Of a stretch of 64,000 nt of DNA, positions 1-8,692 are shown in pieces. How positions within the stretch are numbered: position 1 is the stretch's first letter; the number at the start of each line of letters is the position of its first letter. The translations under genes were made by a program, and so were the position numbers. The stretch lies in assembly GCA_002421005.1 (NCBI GenBank), contig DIJC01000004.1, positions 248,001-312,000 on the forward strand, written 5' to 3'. The notes beneath the pieces are model-generated. The model ran no database searches and was not told the origin of the DNA. It saw only the letters and a list, made by a program, of their open reading frames with translations. The stretch comes from Enterobacteriaceae bacterium UBA5654 (GTDB lineage: Bacteria; Pseudomonadota; Gammaproteobacteria; Enterobacterales; Enterobacteriaceae).

Positions 1-835
1 TACCGATCAGGGTAGACGCATGAAGATTGCCAAGCTTACCGAACAGCAGGCTGCCGAGGATGCCGGACCCGCCCAGGATCAGCAGCAGCACGGTGGCGTA
101 ATTTCCGCTCAGCCCGGCAACCGTCTGAACAAAAGGTTCGATATAGCTGTAAGCAGTGTAGTGCGCCGTCACCACGACCACGGTCAGCAGATAAATACTC
201 ATCAGCGCCGGACGGCGGAACAATAGCGGCAGACTTTTCAGGGAGCCGGAGTGCTCGCTTGGCAGTGGTGGCAGCAGCTTGATCAGGCACAGCAGGGTAA
301 TTAACGCCCCGACGCCAATCGCAAAAAAGGTGGTACGCCAGCCGAAATACTGCCCGACGATCCGGCCGATAGGGATCCCCAGCACCATCGCCAGTGCGGT
401 GCCGGTGGCAATCAGGCTCAGCGCCTGCGCCCGTTTCCCGGCCGGGGCCAGGCGGATCGCCAGCGAGGCGGTAATGGACCAGAACACCGCGTGCGCAAAG
501 GCAATGCCGATGCGGCTGATAATCAGAGTGGTGAAATTCCACGCCAGAAACGACAGCACATGGCTGGCGATAAACAGCACGAACAGGGCGATCAGCAGTT
601 TGCGCCGCTCAACCTGGCTGGTCAGCAGCATAAAAGGCAGCGACATCAGCGCCACCACCCAGGCATAAATGGTCAGCATGATCCCGACCTGCGCCGTTTC
701 CATGCCAAAGCTTTCCGCAATATCAGAAAGCAAACCAACCGGCACGAATTCGGTGGTATTAAAAATAAACGCTGCGATGGCAAGCGTGACCACACGAAGC
801 CACGCGACCTTGCGTGATACAGTATTCGTTGTCAT
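1..835 (-). CDS. sotB: SotB-type MFS sugar/drug exporter (3' end outside window)
   Basis: Inner-membrane major facilitator of the SotB/YdeA family, which exports arabinose, IPTG and related compounds by proton antiport. The reading frame opens at an ATG at 833-835 (MTTNTVSRKVAWLRVVTLAI) and stays open to base 1. About 278 of the roughly 396 residues expected are visible, as a run of hydrophobic helices. The N-terminal FNTTEFVPVGLL segment is characteristic of this family. In Escherichia this gene likewise lies beside yneJ/sad, on the far side from glsB. The remaining third of the protein lies to the left of the window. Confidence 0.93.
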   Translation of the reverse strand, partial: MTTNTVSRKVAWLRVVTLAIAAFIFNTTEFVPVGLLSDIAESFGMETAQVGIMLTIYAWVVALMSLPFMLLTSQVERRKLLIALFVLFIASHVLSFLAWNFTTLIISRIGIAFAHAVFWSITASLAIRLAPAGKRAQALSLIATGTALAMVLGIPIGRIVGQYFGWRTTFFAIGVGALITLLCLIKLLPPLPSEHSGSLKSLPLLFRRPALMSIYLLTVVVVTAHYTAYSYIEPFVQTVAGLSGNYATVLLLILGGSGILGSLLFGKLGNLHASTLIG

Positions 836-1018
836 AAGATAGTCTGGGTTGGTTGGAGAAAAGAAGAGAAGACGATCTTAAAACCATCGCTGCTGCAAAT
901 ACAACCATTTTGTGACGCAGATCTCAATTTTCTGCGTCAAAAATTTAAGATCGCCTCAACATTTTTTAATACGAAAATAACCGGCGTGTAACGAGTTAAC
1001 CGCCAGCAGGTTGAAACC

Positions 1019-1045
1019 GGAAAGCCGGATTCCCCCGGGCTTTCC
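1019..1045 (-). terminator. possible stem-loop after the dehydrogenase gene
   Basis: An 8-bp inverted repeat (GGAAAGCC / GGCTTTCC) lies just past the stop of the leftward dehydrogenase gene. There is no convincing T-run, so it is at best a weak terminator. Confidence 0.35.
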
Positions 1046-1057
1046 GTGACTGAACCA

Positions 1058-2002
1058 TTACGGCAGGCGGGCGATATTCGCCTGGATCACGGCTGCGGAA
1101 TGACGGAATTTTTCCAGCTCGTCGTCCGCCAGGTGCAGTTCAATCACCTGCTGGACGCCGGTTTGCGCCAGCACGGCGGGAACGCCGATCGCCACATTAT
1201 GCACGCCGTATTCACCCTCAAGAATGCAGGAGATGGCCAGCGCCCGGTGGCTGCCGGTGAAAATATTGCGGCAGATCTCGGCAATAGTGCCCGCGATGCC
1301 GAATTCGGTACAGCCCTTGCCGCCGTAAATCTTAAAGCCCTGCGTGCGCACGTCTTCCGCTAGCTGCGCATAATCCAGCGTTTCGCCGGTGCGACGCTGC
1401 CAGACGTCGCCAATCGGCGAGCCGTAAACCGAAGAGTGGGACCAGACCGGAAACTGGGTGTCGCCGTGTTCACCGAGAATAAAGGCATCAATGCTTTGCG
1501 CGCCAATATCCAGTTTCTGCCCGAGGGCACGGCGCAGTCGGGTGGTGTCCAGCCAGACGCCGGTACCGATGACCTGATTACGCGGCAGGCCGGACAGCGT
1601 CCATACCTGCCAGGTGATAATGTCGCAGGGGTTGGTGGCGATCAGGAAAATGCCGTTAAATCCGCCCGCCATCATTTGTGGAATGATATTTTTGACGATT
1701 TTCGCGGTGTTATTCAGTTCGTCGAGGCGCGTCTGGCCCGGCTTTAGCGGACCGCCGGAGACGGTGATCACCGCGATATCGACATCCGCTCAGTCGCGGG
1801 CTTCGCGACAGGATATGGTCATCATGCCGGGCATATAGGCGGCGGCATCGCTGAGATCCTGTACGTGTCCTTCAACCAGCGGCTGATTCAAATCGACTAA
1901 AATCAGCTCTTCACAAATATTCTGATTTAGCAGCGCATAAGCAGCAGATGCGCCAACATTTCCTGAACCGATAATCATCACTTTACGGGCTTTGGTGTTC
2001 AT
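1058..2002 (-). pseudogene. lactate/malate dehydrogenase-like gene with an in-frame TGA
   Basis: NAD-dependent 2-hydroxyacid dehydrogenase of the LDH/MDH superfamily, 314 codons, the usual family length. The N-terminus shows the Rossmann motif GSGNVGAS. Later come ATNPCDIIT and the catalytic-His segment GEHGDTQFPVWS. A TGA at 1790-1792 interrupts the frame in REARD-stop-ADVDIAVITV; both sides are in the same frame and otherwise intact, so a single base change (for example from TGC or CGA) explains it. The loop that sets specificity reads GGPLKPGQTR, with Leu where LDH has Gln and MDH has Arg, so the substrate is not predictable. It could be a recent pseudogene, a sequencing error or, much less likely, a selenocysteine codon; I see no convincing SECIS hairpin after the TGA. 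Confidence 0.8.
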
Positions 2003-2089
2003 GGTTAATCCGTTCACATGAGAGCAAATAACAAAATTACTGCTGCGATCGGTATTCACGCAATCATTCGCGCTATCTATACGTTAATC

Positions 2090-2953
2090 CTATGACCGTT
2101 CCTCATTCAGCAGCGCGATAAACGCATCAAGCGCACGCGTTTTGCCTCCTCGCCGCCACGTCAGCCAGGTCGTCAGCCAGCGCCATTTTTCCGCCAGCGG
2201 CCACGCGGCGACCTGATCGTAACCCGGCAGGCTCTCCAGCATTGAGCGCGGGATCAACGCCAGCCCCGCGCCCGCAATCACACAGGCCAGCATACCGTGA
2301 TAGGACTCCATCTCATGGATCCGCCCCGGCGTGGCCTTGTCAGCGTTAAACCAGCTCTCGAAATGGCGGCGGTAAGAACAGTTGGCGCGAAAGGCGTACA
2401 CATTTGCGCCGTTGACTTCGCGAGCGCGGGTGACAGGCGCGTGTCCGGCGGGAGCAACGATCATCATCTCCTCTTCATACACCGGCATTCCTTCCAGCGC
2501 CGGATGCATCACCGGTCCATCGACAAACGCGGCGCTCAGCCGTCCTTCCACCACGCCGTCAATCATCGTCCCGGACGGGCCGGTGGCGAGATCGAACTGG
2601 ATCTTCGGATAACGCTGGTTAAAGCGGGCCAGCGTCGGTGGAATGCGCACGGCGGCGGTGCTTTCCAGCGAGCCGAGGGAGAATAAGCCCTGCGGCTCAT
2701 CGCCGGCGACGACCATTCGCGCCTCTTCCACCAGGGCGAGGATCTGCTCGCTGTAGCGCAAAAAACTGTGCCCGGCCGGGGAGAGACGTAAGCGCTGCGA
2801 TTCGCGGATAAACAGCTCAACGCCAAGATCGGCCTCTAACTGGCGGATGCGCGTCGTCAGATTGGACGGCACGCGATGTACCTGCGCTGCCGCCTGGGTG
2901 ATGCTGCCTGCACGAGCGACGGCGTTAAACATCTCAAGCTGGGTTAAATTCAT
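2090..2953 (-). CDS. ptrR: LysR-type regulator PtrR/YneJ
   Basis: LysR-family transcriptional regulator of 287 aa. The N-terminal winged helix (about residues 1-60: MNLTQLEMFNAVARAGSITQAAAQVHRVPS) is followed by a two-lobed effector-binding domain. It is transcribed away from sad, with about 106 bp between the two genes, the same arrangement as yneJ (ptrR) and sad in Escherichia, where the regulator controls putrescine/GABA catabolism. The position and neighbour support the assignment; the ligand is not visible in the sequence. Confidence 0.88.
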   Translation of the reverse strand: MNLTQLEMFNAVARAGSITQAAAQVHRVPSNLTTRIRQLEADLGVELFIRESQRLRLSPAGHSFLRYSEQILALVEEARMVVAGDEPQGLFSLGSLESTAAVRIPPTLARFNQRYPKIQFDLATGPSGTMIDGVVEGRLSAAFVDGPVMHPALEGMPVYEEEMMIVAPAGHAPVTRAREVNGANVYAFRANCSYRRHFESWFNADKATPGRIHEMESYHGMLACVIAGAGLALIPRSMLESLPGYDQVAAWPLAEKWRWLTTWLTWRRGGKTRALDAFIALLNEERS

Positions 2954-3059
2954 GGTGTTCTCGTTTTGTGAATAAGATGGTTATGATTATTCATTTTTCA
3001 GAAACGCAGGAGTGTAGCAGAATGGTTGCATTCCCGTCACATCTGCCAGAGAGAAAACT

Positions 3060-4442
3060 ATGAACTCAGTAAACGACGCCGTTTCTGTCAACCCGGTGAA
3101 TGGACAACCGCTTTCATCATTACCCTGGGCTTCGGCGCAGCAGGTAGATTGCGCCATCGCCCTGGCGGAACAGGGCTTTCGCCAGTGGAGCCGTTTTCCT
3201 GTCGCCGCACGGGCGGCGGTGCTGCATAAAGTGGGATCGGTGCTGCGCCTGCATGCTGAAGACATGGCCCGGACGATCGTTCGGGAAATGGGCAAGCCGA
3301 TTCTCCAGGCGCGGGCGGAAGTGAAAAAATCTGCCGAACTGTGCGACTGGTATGCTGAACATGGCCCGGCGATGCTGACCGCAGAAGCCACCCTGGTGCC
3401 TGATAACCAGGCGACGATTGAGTATCGCCCGCTGGGGGCCATTCTGGCGGTGATGCCGTGGAACTTTCCGCTGTGGCAGGTGCTGCGCGGGGCGGTGCCG
3501 ATCCTGCTGGCGGGTAACAGTTATCTCCTGAAACATGCGCCGAATGTTTCCGGCTGCGCGGCGCTAATTGACGCTATTTTCCGCGAAGCGGGCGTGCCGG
3601 AGGGCGTTTTCGGCTGGGTGAACGCGACCAACGACGGCGTCAGCCAGGCGATAAACGATCCGCGCATCGCCGCGGTAACCGTCACCGGTAGCGTTCGCGC
3701 CGGGAAAGCGATTGGCGCACAGGCCGGAGCGGCGCTGAAAAAATGCGTGCTTGAGCTGGGCGGGTCCGATCCGTTTATCGTGCTTAATGACGCCGACCTG
3801 GATCTGGCGGTGCAGGCTGCGGTTGCCGGACGTTATCAGAACACGGGACAGGTGTGCGCGGCGGCGAAACGTTTTATCGTGGAAGAAGGCATTGCATCGG
3901 CCTTTACCGCGAAGTTTGTCGCGGCAGCGGCGAAGCTGCGCATGGGCGATCCGGCAAGTGAAGAGAGCGAGCTGGGACCCATGGCGCGGTTTGATTTACG
4001 CGATGAGTTGCATCAGCAGGTGCTGGATACGCTGGCTGAAGGCGCAACGCTGCTGTTGGGCGGAGAGAAGGTCGCGGGCGAGGGTAATTTTTATCCGGCG
4101 ACGGTATTGGGTGACGTCACCCCGGAAATGACCGCGTTTCGCCAGGAACTTTTCGGCCCGGTCGCTACTATTACCGTGGCGCGTGATGCTGAACATGCCC
4201 TGGCGCTGGCTAACGACAGCGAATTTGGCTTGTCTGCTACCGTGATGACCGGCAGCGACGCCAGCGCAGAATATTTTGCCCGTCGACTGGAATGTGGCGG
4301 GGTATTTATCAATGGCTTCAGCGCCAGCGATGCGCGAGTGGCGTTTGGCGGCGTGAAGAAAAGCGGTTTTGGCCGTGAGCTGTCGCACTTTGGCCTGCAT
4401 GAGTTCTGTAACGTGCAGACGGTGTGGAAAAACCGCCGCTAG
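3060..4442 (+). CDS. sad: NAD+-dependent succinate semialdehyde dehydrogenase
   Basis: Cytoplasmic aldehyde dehydrogenase of 460 aa that oxidises succinate semialdehyde to succinate in putrescine/GABA breakdown. Visible motifs are the WNFPLW cofactor-pocket segment, the VTGSVRAG nucleotide loop, the catalytic Glu in LELGGSDPF and the catalytic Cys in NTGQVCAAAKRF. The C-terminus (SHFGLHEFCNVQTVWKNRR) matches Sad/YneI closely. The start at 3060 gives the family length. It is divergent from the LysR gene and is followed after 21 bp by the chemoreceptor gene. Confidence 0.95.
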   Translation: MNSVNDAVSVNPVNGQPLSSLPWASAQQVDCAIALAEQGFRQWSRFPVAARAAVLHKVGSVLRLHAEDMARTIVREMGKPILQARAEVKKSAELCDWYAEHGPAMLTAEATLVPDNQATIEYRPLGAILAVMPWNFPLWQVLRGAVPILLAGNSYLLKHAPNVSGCAALIDAIFREAGVPEGVFGWVNATNDGVSQAINDPRIAAVTVTGSVRAGKAIGAQAGAALKKCVLELGGSDPFIVLNDADLDLAVQAAVAGRYQNTGQVCAAAKRFIVEEGIASAFTAKFVAAAAKLRMGDPASEESELGPMARFDLRDELHQQVLDTLAEGATLLLGGEKVAGEGNFYPATVLGDVTPEMTAFRQELFGPVATITVARDAEHALALANDSEFGLSATVMTGSDASAEYFARRLECGGVFINGFSASDARVAFGGVKKSGFGRELSHFGLHEFCNVQTVWKNRR

Positions 4443-4463
4443 AACGTTTGTCATATTGCTGTC

Positions 4464-6113
4464 ATGGCATTGTCATTTTTATCTCCTATCCTCGCGCGTA
4501 ACGCATTGATAAAGATGATAATGATGAACTTAAAGCAAATTTTCCGCCGCGTCGTACAGCGTATTACTCCCCGCCAGTTTGGTTTGCTGGCGGGAATTCT
4601 GTGCATCATTGGCCTGTTTTCCGCACTGCAAATTTCCTCCTCCTTGCTGCTGTCACTCTCCCTGCAAAACGCCCGGCAAAATGAACTGCGTAATCAGCAG
4701 ACCCATTTGCAGCAGGTGAAGGTGGATGAAGCCAGGGTCGCCTTGCTCACCGCCAGCGATCTGCTCAACCGGGCGGGCGTCTGGTTTATGCAGGATCGCG
4801 ATACCGGTTCGGTAGGAAGCTGGAACGGGTTACTTGACGATGCGCAACGTGCGCTGGTCCATTCGCAAAAGGCATGGCTTGCCTGGCAGGCGCTTAATCC
4901 ACCCCGGGATGAAGCGCTGATTACCAGCTATCAGATGTTTTACGCGGCCATCAAAGAGCAGGCCGACGCCCTCGGCAAAAGTCAGTCCATCGATGCCTTT
5001 TTCGCGGTGCCGGTGCAGGCATTTCAGGCGGATTTTAACGATCGCTATGCCCGCCACCAGCAGGCCAGCGAGCAGCGGGCCGGGGAGGGGCGTCAGGCGC
5101 TGATGACCCGGCTGGCGTCGTTGCAGATGCTGTTTCTGCTTGCCCCGGCGGCGCTGCTGGTGATTGCCATTGCGGTCTGGCTGGGAATGGCGCGCTGGGT
5201 GATTGTCCCGCTGCGTCGGCTGATTAATCATATCAATCAACTGGCGGCGGGCGATCTCTCCGCGCCGTTGCCGCCGGTTCGTCGGTTTAACCGGGAGATC
5301 GGCCAGTTGGGTGCGAGCATCGGGGAGATGCAGACCGGGCTTCAGCGGCTGGTGATCCAGGTGAATGAAGCCACGGCCTCGATGGTGGGAAATATTCATC
5401 GGCTGGCAGAGGGGAATCAGGCGCTGTATCAGCAGTCGGTGAAGCAGACCCGCGAACTGGATGAGGTTACGACCCAGATCAGCACGCTGGAATCGCATGT
5501 GGAAGGTAATACCGGCTATGCGCAGCAGGCCAGCCAGCGGGCGGATGAGGCGCGGCAGGTTGCCGCCGGGGGCGACCGCATGATGGAAACGGTGAATCAG
5601 TCAATGCGCGAAATCGTCGACCGCTCGGCGGAGATGCGCGGGATAGTCTCCATAATCGATAACGTGGCGTTTCAGACCAATATTCTGGCGCTGAATGCCG
5701 CCATTGAGGCCGCGCACGCCGGTGAACAAGGACGCGGTTTTGCGGTGGTGGCGAAAGAGGTGGGGCTGCTGGCGCGTAAAAGCAGCCATTCCACGCATAC
5801 AATTCAGCAACTGATTAATCACTCGCTTCAGGGTATTGAAGACGGTTCACGGGCCGTCAACCGCCTGGAGGATAATCTTCAGCAGGTGACCGGGCTGGTG
5901 GGCAAGCTCAGCGCTCTGCTTAGCGATATCTCCGCGGCGACGCTAAGCCAGGGTGAAAGTATTCATCTGATGACCCGCCAGCTTCACGCACTGAATCAGG
6001 TGGCGCGGCAAACCGGCGATCTGGTTGATCGCGCATCCAGAGCCTCGCAACAGTTGCAGGACGACTCGCAGCAACTGACGCTGGCGGTCACCCGTTTTCG
6101 TCTTCCCGCCTGA
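4464..6113 (+). CDS. methyl-accepting chemotaxis protein
   Basis: Inner-membrane chemoreceptor, up to 549 aa. TM1 is at about residues 39-64 and TM2 at about 217-242, bracketing a periplasmic four-helix-type sensor of about 150 aa. A HAMP linker follows, then a long coiled-coil signalling domain. The hairpin tip NVAFQTNILALNAAIEAAHA and the following GEQGRGFAVVAKEV are near-canonical for CheA/CheW contact. No NWETF-type C-terminal CheR/CheB tether is present. The start is uncertain: ATGs at 4515, 4521 and 4524 would remove about 20 non-membrane residues, and none has a strong ribosome-binding site. The gene sits between sad and glsB, which are adjacent in Escherichia. The ligand is unknown; its placement suggests an amine or amino acid. 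Confidence 0.9.
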   Translation: MALSFLSPILARNALIKMIMMNLKQIFRRVVQRITPRQFGLLAGILCIIGLFSALQISSSLLLSLSLQNARQNELRNQQTHLQQVKVDEARVALLTASDLLNRAGVWFMQDRDTGSVGSWNGLLDDAQRALVHSQKAWLAWQALNPPRDEALITSYQMFYAAIKEQADALGKSQSIDAFFAVPVQAFQADFNDRYARHQQASEQRAGEGRQALMTRLASLQMLFLLAPAALLVIAIAVWLGMARWVIVPLRRLINHINQLAAGDLSAPLPPVRRFNREIGQLGASIGEMQTGLQRLVIQVNEATASMVGNIHRLAEGNQALYQQSVKQTRELDEVTTQISTLESHVEGNTGYAQQASQRADEARQVAAGGDRMMETVNQSMREIVDRSAEMRGIVSIIDNVAFQTNILALNAAIEAAHAGEQGRGFAVVAKEVGLLARKSSHSTHTIQQLINHSLQGIEDGSRAVNRLEDNLQQVTGLVGKLSALLSDISAATLSQGESIHLMTRQLHALNQVARQTGDLVDRASRASQQLQDDSQQLTLAVTRFRLPA

Positions 6114-6175
6114 CGTCACATATTCAGCTCTGTTATACTCGCAGGCCGAAAATGGCCTGCGACAAGGAGTAACCG

Positions 6176-7102
6176 GTGGCTAAGGTCATCACTTATCAAC
6201 TGCTACATTCTATTCTTACAGCGGTCAGACCGCTCATCGGTCAGGGCAACGTGGCGGATTACATTCCGGCGCTGGCGTCGGTCAGTCCGCATAAACTGGG
6301 GATCGCCATCAGCACCGTCGACGGGCAGCAGTTTGCTGCCGGAGATGCTCACGAGCGCTTTTCCATTCAGTCGATTTCAAAAGTGCTGAGCCTGATTGTG
6401 GCGATGGACCATTATCCGGAGGAGGAGATCTGGCAGCGCGTCGGTAAAGATCCGTCCGGGCAGCCGTTTAATTCGCTGGTGCAGCTGGAGCTGGAGCAGG
6501 GAAAGCCGCGCAATCCGTTTATTAACGCGGGCGCGCTGGTGGTGTGCGATATGCTCCAGAGCCGCCTGAGTGCGCCGCGTCAGCGGATGCTGGAGATTGT
6601 ACGCAGGCTGAGCGGCGCGCCGGACATCACCTATGACAGCGTGGTGGCGCGCTCCGAGTTCGATCACTCGGCGCGTAACGCAGCCATTGCCTGGCTGATG
6701 AAATCCTTCGGCAATTTTGATAATGACGTGCCGACCGTATTGCAGAATTATTTCCACTATTGCGCGCTGAAGATGAGCTGCGCAGAGCTGGCGCAAACCT
6801 TTCTGTTTCTGGCGGATCGGGGCAGGGCGGCCCATCTGGATCAGCCGGTTATTTCTCCCCTGCAATCGCGGCAGGTTAATGCGCTGATGGCAACCAGCGG
6901 TATGTATCAAAGTTCCGGCGAATTTGCCTGGCGGGTCGGGCTTCCGGCAAAATCCGGGGTGGGAGGCGGGATCGTGGCGATCGTACCGCATGAAATGGCG
7001 ATTGCCGTCTGGAGCCCGGAACTGGATAGCGCCGGGAATTCAATTGCGGGCGTGGCGGCGCTGGAGAAGCTGACGCAGCAGCCCGGACATTCGGTATTCT
7101 GA
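6176..7102 (+). CDS. glsB: glutaminase B
   Basis: Beta-lactamase-fold glutaminase of 308 aa, converting glutamine to glutamate and ammonia. The serine-nucleophile motif SIQSISKVLSL lies near residue 65, followed by NPFINAGALVVCD and the SGVGGGI segment near the C-terminus, all typical of GlsB/YneH. A GTG start at 6176 is preferred because AAGGAGT lies just upstream (6164-6170) and the encoded N-terminus aligns with the family. The stop overlaps the start of yneG by one base, so the two genes are probably translationally coupled. Confidence 0.95.
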   Translation: MAKVITYQLLHSILTAVRPLIGQGNVADYIPALASVSPHKLGIAISTVDGQQFAAGDAHERFSIQSISKVLSLIVAMDHYPEEEIWQRVGKDPSGQPFNSLVQLELEQGKPRNPFINAGALVVCDMLQSRLSAPRQRMLEIVRRLSGAPDITYDSVVARSEFDHSARNAAIAWLMKSFGNFDNDVPTVLQNYFHYCALKMSCAELAQTFLFLADRGRAAHLDQPVISPLQSRQVNALMATSGMYQSSGEFAWRVGLPAKSGVGGGIVAIVPHEMAIAVWSPELDSAGNSIAGVAALEKLTQQPGHSVF

Positions 7103-7464
7103 TGGACGATCTTAATCCTCTTTTCGCACGTCTGGCACGGTCTTCATTTCGCTCCCGTTTTCGACTGGGCGCGAAAGAAAGCCAGTATTGTCTCGATAAA
7201 GGCGCAGAAGTGATCCAGCGCCACGCGGCAGATTTTGTTGCCAGCCGTCTGGCCCCTGCCGAACCCGTCAATGACGGCAAGCAGACGCCCATGCGCGGAC
7301 ACCCGGTGTTTATTGCCCAGCACGCGACGGCAACCTGCTGTCGGGGCTGCCTGGAAAAGTGGCACCATATTTCCCGTCACCAGGCTCTTTCTGAAGAGCA
7401 GCAAAAATATATTGTGCAGGTGATTTTTCACTGGCTGGTTTGTCAGATGAATCCGCCTCGTTAA
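7102..7464 (+). CDS. yneG: DUF4186 protein YneG
   Basis: Protein of 120 aa, very close to YneG of Escherichia (PLFARLARS near the N-terminus; TPMRGHPVFIAQHATATCC; CRGCLEKWH). The CC-x-x-C plus nearby His suggests a metal- or redox-related site. Its biochemical role is unknown. It starts at the base where glsB ends (TGATG overlap). Confidence 0.9.
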   Translation: MDDLNPLFARLARSSFRSRFRLGAKESQYCLDKGAEVIQRHAADFVASRLAPAEPVNDGKQTPMRGHPVFIAQHATATCCRGCLEKWHHISRHQALSEEQQKYIVQVIFHWLVCQMNPPR

Positions 7465-7584
7465 GCGGAATAAATGCTATGGTTTAAAAGAGGTTAATCC
7501 GCCTCCTGAGAAATTTCTAAAGCGCTTGCTACCTGGTTTTATCGTCAATAAGATAAGTCTGTATACGCAGCGGAAAATTGTGTC

Positions 7585-8640
7585 ATGAACGAATCTGACA
7601 AGTTAATTAAGAACGAACGGGTTACCGGAGCCAGATTTGTCAGACGTATGTATCTGATGCGTACGCTCGGCACGCTTCTCTGTTTTTTCCCCATTCTTTC
7701 GGTTTTGATTGAACTGCAACGTCCGTTCTGGCTGCTGCTTCTGCTCGCCGCTAACGCGTTTATCTGGCCGTTTATCGCCTGGCAGCGGGCAAAAAAAGCC
7801 GCGCTGCCGCTAAAATGTGAACAGCAGAACCTGATTTTTGACGCGGCGGCGGGGGGATTCTGGATCGCCATGATGGCGGTGAACCTGCTGCCGTCGGTAG
7901 TCATTGCGACGATCCTGATGTCCGATCGCCTTTCTGCCGGTGGCTTTCCCCTGATGCGTAAAGCGGCGGTGGCGATGCTGAGCGTTTTTGCCATTAGCTG
8001 GCTGGCGCAGGGGATGCCGTTTTATCCCGCCGTATCAAGTAAAACGCTGTATACGACGCTGCCGCTGATCGCCATCTATATTTTTGCGCTGAGCGTGCTG
8101 ACTGACTCTATTGCCCGCAAGCTGCGGAAAAATAGCCGGGAACTGGAGCGGATCGCGATGATGGACCCGCTGCTGGATATCGCGAACCGACGCTTGCTCG
8201 AACAGCGGATTGAATTTGAGCTGGTGAAATTACGTCACGCCAGCCATAGCTCGATTCTGATGTTTATTGATATTGATAACTTTAAAGAGGTTAACGATCG
8301 CTACGGTCATAAGGTCGGGGATTCGCTTTTAGTGACAGTGTCACAAATTCTGCATGTGGCGACCCGTAAATCCGACACGCCAGCGCGTCTTGGCGGGGAC
8401 GAGTTTGTGATCCTGCTACCCGATACCCTGTATGAAGATGCGAAAAGTATCGCCGGGCGGATCATGGAAGCGGTTGCGGTAATGACCGTTTTGCCCGACC
8501 GTTATTTGACGCTGACTTTAAGTATTGGCATTGCCCGCGCCACGCAGGAGATGGCATCTGCGACAGACTGGCTCAAAGCCGCTGACGACGCCCTCTATCA
8601 GGCCAAGCGCGAAGGAAAAAATCGTATCTATGCCCACTGA
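7585..8640 (+). CDS. MASE2-GGDEF diguanylate cyclase
   Basis: Membrane diguanylate cyclase of 351 aa. An N-terminal membrane-associated sensor with several helices (about residues 15-170, MASE2-like as in AdrA/DgcC) precedes a GGDEF domain. The active site GGDEF is at residues 270-274, and an RxxD product-inhibition site (RKSD) lies five residues upstream, so c-di-GMP synthesis and feedback control both look intact. The substrate-binding segment is atypical (PLLDIANRR rather than LTGLxNRR). It occupies the position of yneF/dgcF of Escherichia, but I cannot claim orthology. A second GGDEF gene follows after 52 bp. Confidence 0.88.
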   Translation: MNESDKLIKNERVTGARFVRRMYLMRTLGTLLCFFPILSVLIELQRPFWLLLLLAANAFIWPFIAWQRAKKAALPLKCEQQNLIFDAAAGGFWIAMMAVNLLPSVVIATILMSDRLSAGGFPLMRKAAVAMLSVFAISWLAQGMPFYPAVSSKTLYTTLPLIAIYIFALSVLTDSIARKLRKNSRELERIAMMDPLLDIANRRLLEQRIEFELVKLRHASHSSILMFIDIDNFKEVNDRYGHKVGDSLLVTVSQILHVATRKSDTPARLGGDEFVILLPDTLYEDAKSIAGRIMEAVAVMTVLPDRYLTLTLSIGIARATQEMASATDWLKAADDALYQAKREGKNRIYAH

Positions 8641-8692
8641 CGTCTACCCCGTCCCGGCACAGACTAAAGTATTCATCTTAAAAGGAGAGGCA

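Noticed and set aside
1780..1830. Selenocysteine codon for the TGA in the dehydrogenase gene
   Set aside because: No convincing SECIS hairpin with a suitable loop follows the TGA, and the LDH family has no known selenoprotein members; a point mutation is simpler.
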